This document shows positions 42,672 through 51,856 of a DNA stretch of 64,000 bases, piece by piece. Numbering within the stretch: the first letter of the stretch is position 1; each line of letters begins with the position of its first letter. The notes below the pieces were generated by a model, which was not told the origin of the DNA, did not search any database, and worked only from the letters and a program-made list of their open reading frames with translations. Source of the DNA: Microcaldota archaeon (GTDB taxonomy: Archaea; Micrarchaeota; Micrarchaeia; Micrarchaeales; Micrarchaeaceae); contig JAJYWI010000021.1 of NCBI GenBank assembly GCA_021791535.1, positions 42,507-106,506 on the forward strand, read 5' to 3'. Both the position numbers and the translations under genes were made by a program.

Positions 42672-43490
42672 CTACACCTTCATAGCCTCCTCTATTTCCG
42701 ATGCTAGCACGGAGAGCTGCACGCTCTGGAGGTGTGGTTGCAGTACACCCACAACTTTTCCGGCATCGCCGTACCTCTTCATGTCGAATAGCGCCATCGC
42801 TATGTAGAAAAGCGCGTTGATCGAGAATGAATCCGGCTTGAGGAGCAGCTCCGCATCCTTTAGCGCCAGGCCGGGCTCCAGAAGGTTTATCTCAAGCATC
42901 ATCCTCGAGTACGTGCCAAGGTAGCTGTCAATGCCATTTATCCTCTCAGCAAGCACGGAAGCCTCCCTGAGGTTCGAGAGCTTCATGTGGCATATGAAAG
43001 AGAGGTAAAGCGCGCTTATCGGAGGCCTCTCCTCATTCAGGTAATTGGAGCAGGCGCTTATGGCGTCATTGAGCAGACCCCTGGCCGCAGATGCGAACTT
43101 AGCCGCGTTGTCCCTCAAGCCGGCGTTCTCCTCCATGAAGCCATTTCTATCGTACCTTATCCCGGCTATCTGGGAGTTTGACTGCCTTATGCGCAGAAGC
43201 GCCTCTGCGTAAAGGTAAGCCGGGTCCTTGCTCTCTTTATACAGCGCATCGTACGCGCTCGCCGCCCCATCGTAATCGTTCGCCTCGGCCAGCTCCGTTA
43301 TCTTCGATATAGACTGAGGAGCATTGGCGTCGCGAGCGCCGCCTTGGCCAGGTGCGAGAGGCAGCTCGCATAAGCTGCATATCCCGGCGTGCCCGACTAT
43401 CATAGTATCTGCGCCGCAATAATTGCAAGTCGTACGCCTGCCGCTCTTCGCAACGAACTCCAAAGCCTTAGAGTATGTGCCAATCCCCAT
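42672..43490 (-). CDS. Zinc-finger and helical-repeat protein, uncharacterised
   Basis: A 272-residue soluble protein. The N-terminus has two CxxC pairs (CNYCGAD...CSLCELP). The rest is a string of helices with TPR-like spacing (ASAYDALYKESKDPAYLYAEALLRI). The architecture suggests a scaffold. It precedes the Nudix gene by 7 nt. Confidence 0.55.
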   Translation of the reverse strand: MGIGTYSKALEFVAKSGRRTTCNYCGADTMIVGHAGICSLCELPLAPGQGGARDANAPQSISKITELAEANDYDGAASAYDALYKESKDPAYLYAEALLRIRQSNSQIAGIRYDRNGFMEENAGLRDNAAKFASAARGLLNDAISACSNYLNEERPPISALYLSFICHMKLSNLREASVLAERINGIDSYLGTYSRMMLEINLLEPGLALKDAELLLKPDSFSINALFYIAMALFDMKRYGDAGKVVGVLQPHLQSVQLSVLASEIEEAMKV

Positions 43491-43545
43491 CGATTAGATA
43501 TGGGAAGCGGTTTATTTAGCAATTTCCCTATGCGCCATGGCCATG

Positions 43546-44202
43546 TTACCTCTTCCTCAGCACCGCGAACATGTGGAGCCTGTCAAAAGGCTCCAGGGCA
43601 ACAGTCTGCAATAGGTCAAACTCGTCACTGAGCAGCTCAAGCTCCCTCTTGAAGACGATCTTTGGATCCTTCGAGACATCGGCACTCTGCGACTTTATTA
43701 CGAAATACGCTATGCCACTACGCTTCAGGAATCTTGCGTTTGCCTTGAGCATCTGCGCCTGTTCCCTGGCAGAAGCGTCCTGGTATATTATGTCGCACTG
43801 CTCAACCGTATCAGCATATCTATCTGGGTACCTCGCATCGGCCAGTATAGGTAGCATGTTGCCTCTCATCTCGCAGACCCGTACTAGCTCGCGCATGTTC
43901 CTCTCCGAGAGCTCTATGCAGTACAGGCTGCCGTTCTTGGCTATATCGCTTATGTGGCTCGCTGTCGTCCCTGTAGCCGCACCTATGTAGAGGACGCTGC
44001 TCCTTTCATCGAACGCGAAATGCTTGAGCCCATTAAGTATTGCGGCTGCAAGTTTGCTCCTATAAGGGTTCCACATCCTGTACTCTATCCCGTCCTCTGT
44101 CTCAAGCCCCTCGGTGTACGCCCTCCTTCCCGGCGTGATGTTCCTGGTGGCCAGCAGCCCGCCTATCTTGTAAACCCCGGGAAAGACCTCCTTTACTGCC
44201 AT
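43546..44202 (-). CDS. flpA: Fibrillarin-like rRNA/tRNA 2'-O-methyltransferase
   Basis: A 218-residue fibrillarin, the catalytic part of C/D box RNPs. Motifs: ATRNITPGRRAYTE, WNPYRSKLAAAILNGL, SAM loop VLYIGAATGTTASHISDI, YQDAS, and a conserved C-terminus EPFDRLHMFAVLRKR. The usual partner gene nop5 is not adjacent. Ribose methylation guided by sRNAs is expected on rRNA and tRNA. Confidence 0.95.
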   Translation of the reverse strand: MAVKEVFPGVYKIGGLLATRNITPGRRAYTEGLETEDGIEYRMWNPYRSKLAAAILNGLKHFAFDERSSVLYIGAATGTTASHISDIAKNGSLYCIELSERNMRELVRVCEMRGNMLPILADARYPDRYADTVEQCDIIYQDASAREQAQMLKANARFLKRSGIAYFVIKSQSADVSKDPKIVFKRELELLSDEFDLLQTVALEPFDRLHMFAVLRKR

Positions 44203-44255
44203 CTAAGCACTGCACACCTGCCGGTATGCCAGCCTAGCTTTGGCCTCAAAACTAC

Positions 44256-44669
44256 TTATTGCTTTGCGTACGCGTAGCTTATCAGCCTCCTGGCCAATGC
44301 CCCTTTGTTCAGCACGGTGTTGTACTCGTGCCTCTCCTCAACCCCTGTCAGTATGTCCTCCTCCGCGTGCTCTATCTCCAGCTCCTCCTCCACCACGTCA
44401 GCCATCTCGTCCTCTATCGACATGAGCTCCTCCTTTATGCCTTGCGGGAGATCTGTCCTGGTCGTGAGGTACGCTATCGACACCCTCTCCGGCGGGCTCC
44501 TGTGCGTCTTCTTGAAGAAGAGGGCTCGCAGCACGCGCTCTATAGCGCTGCTGTAGAGGAGTGATGCCGCTACGAGCTCCTTCGAGTCCCTTCTCCGCCT
44601 CGCCAGCTCGAAGTCTCTCTGTGCCTTCTTCAGGAGGCCATACCCCTCAGGGCCACCGCCCCTACCCAT
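44256..44669 (-). CDS. Helical protein, possibly HEPN-like
   Basis: A 137-residue, almost all-helical protein. LLKKAQRDFELARRRRDSKELVAASLLYSSAIERVLRALFF resembles the first helices of HEPN-type proteins. An acidic stretch (VVEEELEIEHAEED) follows. No catalytic motif (R-x4-6-H) is clearly seen. The ATG at 44669 follows GGTGGAAGG. Assignment is weak. Confidence 0.45.
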   Translation of the reverse strand: MGRGGGPEGYGLLKKAQRDFELARRRRDSKELVAASLLYSSAIERVLRALFFKKTHRSPPERVSIAYLTTRTDLPQGIKEELMSIEDEMADVVEEELEIEHAEEDILTGVEERHEYNTVLNKGALARRLISYAYAKQ

Positions 44670-44773
44670 GCCTTCCACCACCTAAAACTCCCAAACTAGA
44701 TTTAAATACTTTCCACGCATTTAGATTTAACGAGATACCCAAAAGTTCCTTTACTGCAAAATCTGGTATAAGA

Positions 44774-47002
44774 ATGGAAGGCCTTCCGTCGAACAGGTTC
44801 GTAGCCGGGCTCGCGTCCCTAGCCGGCAGCGGCGTGACAAGGGACGAGATGATAAAGTACTTCACAAAGCTTGTGGAGGAATCGTACGGCGTAGAGAAGG
44901 TCTCCATCAGGGACGTTGATGGCATCTCAGACGGTTCTGCCGTGTGCACGCAGCTGATATCTACAAGGAAGCCGTTCGTGGACAACAACCTGAGCGAGTA
45001 CTCGATGTCGCCTGAGCTAGCTGGCTATGGCAGCAGCGGCTACAGGAGCTACGCTGCAGTGCCTATACTCGCGGATGGCAGGGTCGTCTCAATGCTGGAG
45101 ATGCTCTCGCACATGGAGAACAGGTTCACCGATGATGCCATGCGGGACATCTCTGTAAGCGCCCTGCTCATAGGCTTCGCGCTCGCCTACAAGGCGGAGA
45201 GAAACAGGAGCACAGCCCTCGCAGGGTACTTCGACGCTGTGTTCAACAGCGGCAGCCCGCAGATGCTCGTTTCGCCCGACGGGAAGATAGTCAAGGCTAA
45301 CAAAGCGGCCATCAGGAACTTCAGAGTGCAGCAGGGCGCAGAGATAAAAAGCGCGCTCGGGGTTGATTACGGCACGCTGATGTCCATGGCGGGCTCGCAT
45401 GGCACTATAGCAGTTGAGATGGACGGGGCTAGCAGGGCGTACTCGGCGGCGGTGAGCAAGGCTAGCGACGCCCTGCTCCACGTGTCGCTCCAGGACGTGT
45501 CAGACGTATCTGCTATAAGGGGAGCGATGCAGTCGATATCGCAGAGCGCAGACACCATGATATTATTCACTGACGCCCTGCTGAACATGGTCGATGCAAC
45601 CGACAGCTTCGAGAAGATATTGGGCTATGAGCGCAGGATAATGATGGGCAAACCGATAGCCGACATAATAAGCGACAAGCGGCGCGAGGACTTTGCGGCA
45701 TCATTGAAGGGCGATGACAAGAAGGCATCAGTGGGCAGGACCGATGTGGTCTCGATAGGCGGATATCCGATAAGGATGCACTATTCCGCAGTGAAGTCTG
45801 TCGGAGGGTACTCCATAATGTTTACTAGATCAGATGCCGAGAAGTACGTGGAAGACCTGCGCGAAGGGTTCAACGACTTTATAGCCAACGCCGCAGAGAT
45901 GGTAATAAGGGTTGATGGCATGGGGTACATCACCTCGTGCAACCTTGCAACCGAATCGACCCTCGGTTATGCGCGGGAAGACCTTGTTGGGAAAGAGATA
46001 CGGAGCGTATACAAGGACCAGGCGATAGTGGATAGGGATATGGCATACGCAAGGAACCTTGGCAAGCCTGACAATTCATATGTGGATCTGCTAGGCAAGA
46101 ATGGCGAAATCGTACCAGGCACCCAGTCGATAAGGTTCCTCACAGATCAGGACGGCAACTCCGAATACGTGATAGTGATACGTGAGCTGCTGACAAAAAG
46201 GATCCTGGATGACAGGGAGCTTGCGCTGTCGAAGATGGAGCGAGAGATGAAGCAGCTCAGGTCCACCGGCGAGCTGAAATCGCAGTTCATATACAACATA
46301 TCGCACGAGCTCAAAACGCCAATGACAAACATCAAGGGCTTTGCGAAGCTGCTGTACAGCGGCGAATTCGGGCAGCTGAACGATGACCAGAAGCAGTACA
46401 TACAGACGATATCCGATGAGGCTGACAGGCTGATGCTGATAATACAGCAGGTGCTTGATTCTGCTAAACTGGACGCGCAGAAGATAAAGCTGGAGCTGAA
46501 GGATGTAGACCTGAACTCGATGCATGATAACCCAAGCATAGTCGCCCTGAAGGAGTCGGCAGAGGAGAAGGGGCTGTCGTTCAAGTGGGACGTCGCATAC
46601 GATGTGCCTACTGTGAAGGCGGATCCGAACAGGCTCATCCAGATATTCGTGAATCTGATAGGCAACTCGATAAAGTTCACAGAGCGCGGCGGCATACATG
46701 TTAAGATATCGAAAAAGACGAAAGGCAAGGTCCAGTGCGATATCATAGATACCGGCATAGGCATAAGCGAGGAGGACCGCCACAGGCTATTCAGGAAGTT
46801 CTACCAGGTGCAGGCGAAGAAGGACCTCGTCAAGCAGGACGGTGCAGGCACGGGGCTTGGGCTCTCCATAACAAAAGAGCTGGTCAAGCTGCATTCCGGC
46901 GAGATATCCTTCGAGTCGCAGCCAGGCAAGGGCACGAGATTCTGGTTCACCCTTAGGATAAAGCCGAAGGCCAGAAGGCAGAAGCAGCCATCAGGCAACT
47001 AG
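44774..47002 (+). CDS. Sensor histidine kinase, GAF and PAS domains
   Basis: A 742-residue cytosolic kinase. A GAF domain (about residues 20-145) is followed by three PAS-like segments (about 155-260, 260-370, 375-490). A dimerisation/phosphoacceptor domain YNISHELKTPMTNIKGFAKLL follows, and a HATPase domain with NSIKFTERGG, DTGIGISEEDRHRLFRKFY and GAGTGLGLSITKEL. No membrane helix, so it senses an intracellular ligand. The TATA box TTTAAATACTT (44700-44710) excludes longer starts. A likely partner is the regulator at 48027. Confidence 0.92.
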   Translation: MEGLPSNRFVAGLASLAGSGVTRDEMIKYFTKLVEESYGVEKVSIRDVDGISDGSAVCTQLISTRKPFVDNNLSEYSMSPELAGYGSSGYRSYAAVPILADGRVVSMLEMLSHMENRFTDDAMRDISVSALLIGFALAYKAERNRSTALAGYFDAVFNSGSPQMLVSPDGKIVKANKAAIRNFRVQQGAEIKSALGVDYGTLMSMAGSHGTIAVEMDGASRAYSAAVSKASDALLHVSLQDVSDVSAIRGAMQSISQSADTMILFTDALLNMVDATDSFEKILGYERRIMMGKPIADIISDKRREDFAASLKGDDKKASVGRTDVVSIGGYPIRMHYSAVKSVGGYSIMFTRSDAEKYVEDLREGFNDFIANAAEMVIRVDGMGYITSCNLATESTLGYAREDLVGKEIRSVYKDQAIVDRDMAYARNLGKPDNSYVDLLGKNGEIVPGTQSIRFLTDQDGNSEYVIVIRELLTKRILDDRELALSKMEREMKQLRSTGELKSQFIYNISHELKTPMTNIKGFAKLLYSGEFGQLNDDQKQYIQTISDEADRLMLIIQQVLDSAKLDAQKIKLELKDVDLNSMHDNPSIVALKESAEEKGLSFKWDVAYDVPTVKADPNRLIQIFVNLIGNSIKFTERGGIHVKISKKTKGKVQCDIIDTGIGISEEDRHRLFRKFYQVQAKKDLVKQDGAGTGLGLSITKELVKLHSGEISFESQPGKGTRFWFTLRIKPKARRQKQPSGN

Positions 47003-47932
47003 TATGCCGCATGCGTTTCCGAACGCCTGCGCCTGTGTCATTGATCCCTGCAGGGATGTGTAGCTCAAGTCCTTGAATATCCCTTCTATTGTCGTGTTCA
47101 GTATGTTGCCAGTAGTGAGGTTGACCTTAAGTATGAGCACAGGGCCAGAGGATAGCGAGGAGTTCGAAAGGGTCGACCACGTTGCGTTGTAGTTTCCACT
47201 GCCAACGCTCGTTACCGAGAATGACATGCGGTAAGGCGCTTGCGCAGTTACGTTCGCGTATGTTGCAGGTCCTGATGGCAGCCTGCTATACTGCTTCGCA
47301 TAGTCGTTGTTGTATATCGTCTGGGTGCAATTGGCCGTGTTTGCATAAGCCGTCGTGTAATTCTGCATCAGGCCGTACCACTCGTTGTTCTTAAGGTAGT
47401 TGACTATGCGCTCCTCTGGAGTGGTCGCCTGGACCGTGGTGGTTGCGGCTGTCGTCTGCCTCGCTATAGATGTTGTGGTATTCGATGATGGCACCACCTG
47501 CTGGCTGATCACGTGTATCCTGCCAGAGCTTGGCTGTTCATTGAGATACGACTGCAGAGGCGTTATGGTTATGGATGCGCTGCTGTTAGTCAGCGAGTTA
47601 AGCTTTATCTGCATGTCTGCATACGAGTGCATGCCAGCGTTAACGTTAGTCGAGTTGTAGAGGATAAGCGTCACGTTCAGGATTGGATTTATGTACACTG
47701 GCGACCTGCCTATGTATACATATGCTACATTCGATGCCGGGGCGGCGCCGTGGAGCAGCACTATGTACTGCACGCCGCTGACCCTCACTACCGCAGGCGT
47801 GTTTGAAATAGTCAGCGTTGTAGGCCCGGATACGCTTATTGCACCGCTTCCTACCGTTATGAACAGGCCGACAACTACCGCTATCACAACAGCGACGATT
47901 ACTGCCAAGCCGATATGCAGCCTGCGCACCAT
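46991..47932 (-). CDS. Membrane-anchored surface protein
   Basis: A 313-residue protein. The N-terminal helix is LHIGLAVIVAVVIAVVVGLFITV. A beta-rich domain, a Thr-rich linker (TTTVQATTPEE) and a second domain with N-x-S/T sequons and cysteines follow. It overlaps the kinase 3' end by 12 nt in convergent orientation. Start at ATG 47932 gives a clean positive-charge-then-helix signal; a longer frame begins at 47950. Confidence 0.7.
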   Translation of the reverse strand: MVRRLHIGLAVIVAVVIAVVVGLFITVGSGAISVSGPTTLTISNTPAVVRVSGVQYIVLLHGAAPASNVAYVYIGRSPVYINPILNVTLILYNSTNVNAGMHSYADMQIKLNSLTNSSASITITPLQSYLNEQPSSGRIHVISQQVVPSSNTTTSIARQTTAATTTVQATTPEERIVNYLKNNEWYGLMQNYTTAYANTANCTQTIYNNDYAKQYSRLPSGPATYANVTAQAPYRMSFSVTSVGSGNYNATWSTLSNSSLSSGPVLILKVNLTTGNILNTTIEGIFKDLSYTSLQGSMTQAQAFGNACGILVA

Positions 47933-48026
47933 CGAATCAATACATATCATAATCCAAGGTTTATAAATGCAACGAGCAGAAAACCCGCCTTTTTAAATGC
48001 TGGATGAAGCCGCGGCTGAATAATAC

Positions 48027-49292
48027 ATGCCGGTTCGGCAAGGAAAGCATAATATTCTTTACGTTGATATTCTCATCGGCGATCGGATGTCTGCAAGCAA
48101 CGTACCTGTCAAGGAAGTAGTAATGGCGCTGGTAAACGAGAAGCAGCAGCTTACCTACAACGAGCTGAGCGACATGATGTTCAGCAGAGGCGTCTCTGAG
48201 CCCGACCTGAAGGGCTCGCTAAAGGAGCTTGAGGATTCAAAGCTGATAGCTTCCAGGAGCAGCGGCGGGGTGCTCACGTACTATGTGCTCAACCAGGGAG
48301 ACTCGCCAAGGAGAGTCCTCATAATAGAAGACGACAAGAACATAAGCAAGCTGATGGCCCTCTCGATAGGCAAGGGCTTCGAGATAGGCCAGATATACGA
48401 CGGAGGAGAGGCGATAGAGGCGATAAGGGTGGCAAAGCCCGAGCTCGTCATACTCGACCTTATGCTGCCGCACAAAGACGGGCTGGACATATGCCAGACG
48501 ATAAAGAGCGACCCGAGCACCAACAACATAGTAGTCATACTCGTAAGCGCGATGGACCCGACGAGCAACAGGTTCAAGGGAATAAAGTACGGAGCCGACT
48601 ATTACATAAAGAAGCCGTTCGACCCCAACGAGCTCCGCACCCTTGTGACGATATTCCTAAAGAAGAAAGGGAAGAGGTTCGATCCGCTCATAGACCTGCC
48701 TGACGAAGAGCGAATATCGAAGGAGGTGGAGAGGTCGATAAAGGAAGGCGCGCAGTACACGATAGGCACCCTCAAGATAGGCGGCCTCGGCGCATACGCC
48801 AGGAGGTTCGGCGAGCACGCCGGCGTAGTCATACTCAGGCTGATATCCCAGCTCTTGCAGGATTCGGTGAGAACGAAAGGTCCAGGTACGTTCGTCGGCT
48901 TCCTGAACAGCGACGAGTTCGTCCTTGCAGGGAAGAAGGGCGAGGTCGAGGCCGTGATAGAGGAGGTCAACAACGAGTTCACAGCCGTGTTGCCGTTCAT
49001 ACTGCAGGATGCTGGCTACAAGCTGATAGACCTGAGCATAGACAGCCTCTTCGAGTCTAAGGAGGTCCCGAAGCTCACTCTCGAGTACGAAGAGTCTGAC
49101 AGGGACCAGATAAAGCAGAGGAGGAGCGAGATACTCCAGGGCAGGGGAGGTGGTTTCGGCGGCGCAGGCGCATACACATACGACGAGCTTCAGAAGCTGT
49201 TCGGATCCAAGAACCTCGACATAAAGATAACGAGGGATGCTAACGGCGTAAGGCTCCACATAGGAAAGAACGCCGATGGCAGGGATGGGTAG
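48027..49292 (+). CDS. Response regulator: winged helix, receiver, GGDEF-like domain
   Basis: A 421-residue regulator. Residues about 20-85 form a winged-helix-like domain (VKEVVMALVNEKQQLTYNELSDMMF). Residues 90-210 are a receiver with IEDDKN, phosphoacceptor ILDLMLP, VSAMD and KKPFD. Residues 215-330 align with GGDEF cyclases (FDPLIDLPDE.., FLNSDEFVLAG) but the catalytic GGDEF reads NSDEF. TATA-like TTTTTAAAT lies about 30 nt upstream, suggesting a leaderless message; ATG 48087 is an alternative. Probably phosphorylated by the kinase at 44774. Confidence 0.85.
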   Translation: MPVRQGKHNILYVDILIGDRMSASNVPVKEVVMALVNEKQQLTYNELSDMMFSRGVSEPDLKGSLKELEDSKLIASRSSGGVLTYYVLNQGDSPRRVLIIEDDKNISKLMALSIGKGFEIGQIYDGGEAIEAIRVAKPELVILDLMLPHKDGLDICQTIKSDPSTNNIVVILVSAMDPTSNRFKGIKYGADYYIKKPFDPNELRTLVTIFLKKKGKRFDPLIDLPDEERISKEVERSIKEGAQYTIGTLKIGGLGAYARRFGEHAGVVILRLISQLLQDSVRTKGPGTFVGFLNSDEFVLAGKKGEVEAVIEEVNNEFTAVLPFILQDAGYKLIDLSIDSLFESKEVPKLTLEYEESDRDQIKQRRSEILQGRGGGFGGAGAYTYDELQKLFGSKNLDIKITRDANGVRLHIGKNADGRDG

Positions 49293-49294
49293 AG

Positions 49295-49840
49295 ATGACC
49301 AGCTGGCGCGCGAAAAGATCCCAGGCGACCATCGATTTCCTAACATCTTACGGAATAGTGATAGTCGTTGTTGCGATTACTGTGGCGCTGATATTCGAGC
49401 TCGGGGTATTCTCGCCGCAGTTCGCGCCGACGTACTGCAACGCAGCGCCGTCTTTTTCGTGTTCAGCGTTCATCATGGCGTCTAACGGCACATTCACGTT
49501 CCTGCTATCGCAGTCGATTGGATCCTCAATAAGGATAACCGCCATAGGCTGCTCCAGCGAGATAAACGGCACTGGGGTTGGGCCCAGGTACGGCAATGTG
49601 CAGATGATAGGTGCGTCAAACTATTATCCGACAAGCTTCACGCCGGGCACTGCGCTATTCTCCAACATGCCGAAGCAGTTCAGCGTCTACTGCTACGATG
49701 CTCCTGGCAGCTCGCCGGCATCCGGCTCGCTTGGATCCACGTTCACCGGTTACGTGTGGCTGAATTACACCTATTCGGGGCTTCCTAGCACATACAGGAC
49801 GAACCAGCAGGTGATATCGTTCAGCACCACATATACTTGA
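49295..49840 (+). CDS. Archaeal prepilin-like protein (class III signal)
   Basis: A 181-residue protein. The N-terminus KRSQATIDFLTSYGIVIVVVAITVALIFELGVF matches class III (type IV pilin) signal sequences, with cleavage expected after KR and a hydrophobic assembly helix. The C-terminal domain has several cysteines and sequons. The ATG lies 2 nt after the regulator stop. It could be a surface filament subunit; no pilus ATPase or peptidase gene is nearby. Confidence 0.75.
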   Translation: MTSWRAKRSQATIDFLTSYGIVIVVVAITVALIFELGVFSPQFAPTYCNAAPSFSCSAFIMASNGTFTFLLSQSIGSSIRITAIGCSSEINGTGVGPRYGNVQMIGASNYYPTSFTPGTALFSNMPKQFSVYCYDAPGSSPASGSLGSTFTGYVWLNYTYSGLPSTYRTNQQVISFSTTYT

Positions 49841-49863
49841 ATAATTAAAAAGGTAATGATTGA

Positions 49864-50724
49864 ATGGATTTCAGTGATTGGTTGCGGGCCGGAACCATGT
49901 TGAAGATATCTTTCATATTCACGGTAGCCGCGCTGATGCTGCCGCAGCTCGCCAGTGCGTCTTATGTGAGCATCATACAGCCGTTCAATACTACTGTGTA
50001 TTCGCAAAACGCTGTCGTCTATATAGGTAAGGATGGGCCAGGGCAGACCTTCTACATCACGATATCCGCTGCAACGACGAACAGCACAGGGGTAGTAAAC
50101 AACCTTGGCTGGAACAAGTTCGTCGTGACAGGGCTGCCGCAGGGGTGGATAGCGCAGAACTCGTCGCTATACAACCCGACGCTGTCAGTCAAGATAACCC
50201 CGTCTTCCGGCGCGCCGAACGGCACATACAGGTTCAACCTTACTGCGGTGAACATAGGCAATTACTCCAAGCTTGGCGCTCTCAGGTTTATTGCAGAAGT
50301 GAACGTCACGCCTGACGTCTTCAAGCTCGGGGTGTCACCAAGTACGGCTCAAGTAAGCGTCAGCGAGCCTACCGACATATACGTCTCAATCAACAATACT
50401 GGCGTGTCTGATAGCCTCTTCCTTATAAGCCTGTCAGGTCTGCCTGCATACAACATAACGCAGAGCGTGATAGCGCTGCACCATACAACAGAAACGTTCA
50501 CATATCCTGTCACGCTCGGTGAACCTGGCGTGTACAATGTCAACATCAGCGTCAAATCGGTCGCCAGCCCGTTAATATACAAGCAAAGCAGCGTAAGGAT
50601 AATAACGCAGGCCACGTTGCTGAACGACTACTACGCGACCGGGAGCGGCATAATCGCCTTCCCTATAGTCTACGAGCCGGTCTACGCCGTGATGTACCTG
50701 ATAAGCCTAATCCTCAGGCACTAG
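49864..50724 (+). CDS. Secreted protein with Ig-like repeats and C-terminal helix
   Basis: A 286-residue exported protein. Signal peptide LKISFIFTVAALMLPQLASA follows a short N-terminal stretch (or starts at ATG 49897). Two beta-sandwich regions follow, the second resembling NEW3/CARDB-like folds (FKLGVSPSTAQVSVSEPTDIYVSINNTGVSDS). A C-terminal hydrophobic stretch could anchor it. Many sequons. It lies 23 nt after the prepilin gene and may be exported with it. Confidence 0.65.
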   Translation: MDFSDWLRAGTMLKISFIFTVAALMLPQLASASYVSIIQPFNTTVYSQNAVVYIGKDGPGQTFYITISAATTNSTGVVNNLGWNKFVVTGLPQGWIAQNSSLYNPTLSVKITPSSGAPNGTYRFNLTAVNIGNYSKLGALRFIAEVNVTPDVFKLGVSPSTAQVSVSEPTDIYVSINNTGVSDSLFLISLSGLPAYNITQSVIALHHTTETFTYPVTLGEPGVYNVNISVKSVASPLIYKQSSVRIITQATLLNDYYATGSGIIAFPIVYEPVYAVMYLISLILRH

Positions 50725-50763
50725 ATAGAAAGGCTCTAAAATGGTTGTGCACAAAACGAATAA

Positions 50764-50835
50764 GCCCGAATAGCTCAGTGGTAGAGCGACTGGCTGTTAA
50801 CCAGTAGGTCGCAGGTTCGATCCCTGCTTCGGGCG
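50764..50835 (+). tRNA. tRNA-Asn(GTT)
   Basis: A 72-nt tRNA: acceptor GCCCGAA/TTCGGGC, discriminator G, D arm GCTC...GAGC, anticodon loop CTGTTAA (GTT), T arm GCAGG TTCGATC CCTGC. No intron and no encoded CCA. Its 3' half recurs degenerately at 52262-52306, 1.4 kb downstream. Confidence 0.95.
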
Positions 50836-50923
50836 TAAGGGCGGGAGGTCCTATGCCTTTTTCTCAATCAGCCCACATATCCCAGGCACAGAACGTCTCA
50901 TCCCATAACCTGTTTCGGGCACC

Positions 50924-51271
50924 TTAATATCCGACATCTTTACTCCTTTTCTTATGTACGAATTCCCTTCTAAGTCTAAATGCAAGCCTTCCATCCGAAT
51001 GCCTCATCGGTACACCCAAAACTGTGCTGCAAGTAGGGCAAACGAGCTTTGGTGCGTCTTCAGGGACCTTTATCTTTGCATCCTTCTGTAACTTTGCTAG
51101 TTCTGGCGGTGCAGATATCCTGTTAAAGTAGCATCTTATGAGAGGACCAGGACCATCCTTTTGATACCAAAGAACCTTTGTATCGCCGCATTTCTTGCAG
51201 AAAACATCAAGCATAACGGCCTTGCCTCCTCTAACCCTCCTATATTGGTCATTTTTCATTTTGACCCTCAT
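50924..51271 (-). CDS. Zinc-ribbon protein, uncharacterised cargo
   Basis: A 115-residue protein with two CxxC pairs: FCKKCGD and LVCPTCSTVLGV. The stretch DTKVLWYQKDGPGPLIRCYFNRI lies between them, and a basic C-terminus follows. GAGGTGA precedes the ATG at 51271. Family unknown. It lies inside the interval bounded by tRNA-Asn and its degenerate 3' copy, so it is probably accessory. Confidence 0.6.
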   Translation of the reverse strand: MRVKMKNDQYRRVRGGKAVMLDVFCKKCGDTKVLWYQKDGPGPLIRCYFNRISAPPELAKLQKDAKIKVPEDAPKLVCPTCSTVLGVPMRHSDGRLAFRLRREFVHKKRSKDVGY

Positions 51272-51329
51272 GGCTTCACCTCATTGACACTAAGTTTTGA
51301 GATGAATCAATTATACATCTTTCCTTACA

Positions 51330-51380
51330 GAAGGATTAGCAGAAAGCCCATGACTTTCAATCGTGGGATGAATGCGGATT
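51330..51380 (+). mobile_element. IS200/IS605-type right-end remnant
   Basis: The sequence AAAGCCCATGACTTTCAATC followed by GTGGGATGAATGCGG is the hairpin and tail that closes IS200/IS605-type (tnpB/omega RNA) elements. The frame ends in RGMNAD, similar to common TnpB termini. No transposase remains. It lies in a 342-nt region (51272-51613) that otherwise holds only AT-rich DNA and the promoter of the antitoxin gene. Confidence 0.5.
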
Positions 51381-51613
51381 AGACAAACACATATGTATAC
51401 AAATATTGATAAACAATATACTATCAAAGGATTAAATGGACTATGAACACAACGGGACAAGTGTGGCGATGATAAACTACCACAGCCTTCCGCTCAGAAT
51501 ATAAGAGGTCAATATTGGTAGGGGATATAAAGAAAAGGATGGATGAAATTATGGAAACTGTGGCAAAGAGAAAATAATAAATATGTTTCTTCACATAATA
51601 TTTATGTGATTTA

Positions 51614-51856
51614 ATGCCGAATATTACCCTTGTAATTAGCAAGGAGCTTAAGATGGAAATGAAGAGGCACCCCTCTGTCAAATGGTCGAGCGCGGTAAGG
51701 AACGCCATAGAGCAGAAACTTGCGGATTTCAGAGAGGCTGAAAGTATAGCAAAAAGAAGCAAGTTCAGCTTGAAAGATTGGAAATCAATAAGCGAAAAGA
51801 TATCAAGGGATGCTGCAAGACACGCAAGGGCGCTTCTCCATGAAAGTAACGGTTGA
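51614..51856 (+). CDS. VapB-like antitoxin
   Basis: An 80-residue protein with a ribbon-helix-helix-like N-terminus (NITLVISKELKMEMKRHPSVKWSSAVRNAIEQKLADF) followed by an amphipathic tail. This is the layout of VapB antitoxins. It overlaps the PIN-domain gene by 17 nt. A TATA-like AATATTTATG lies near 51597. Likely autoregulates the pair. Confidence 0.82.
   Translation: MPNITLVISKELKMEMKRHPSVKWSSAVRNAIEQKLADFREAESIAKRSKFSLKDWKSISEKISRDAARHARALLHESNG

Noticed and set aside
44561-44773. Longer N-terminus for the histidine kinase
   Set aside because: It overlaps the minus-strand gene and lies before the TATA box at 44700-44710; the extension has low-complexity Pro/Ser sequence.
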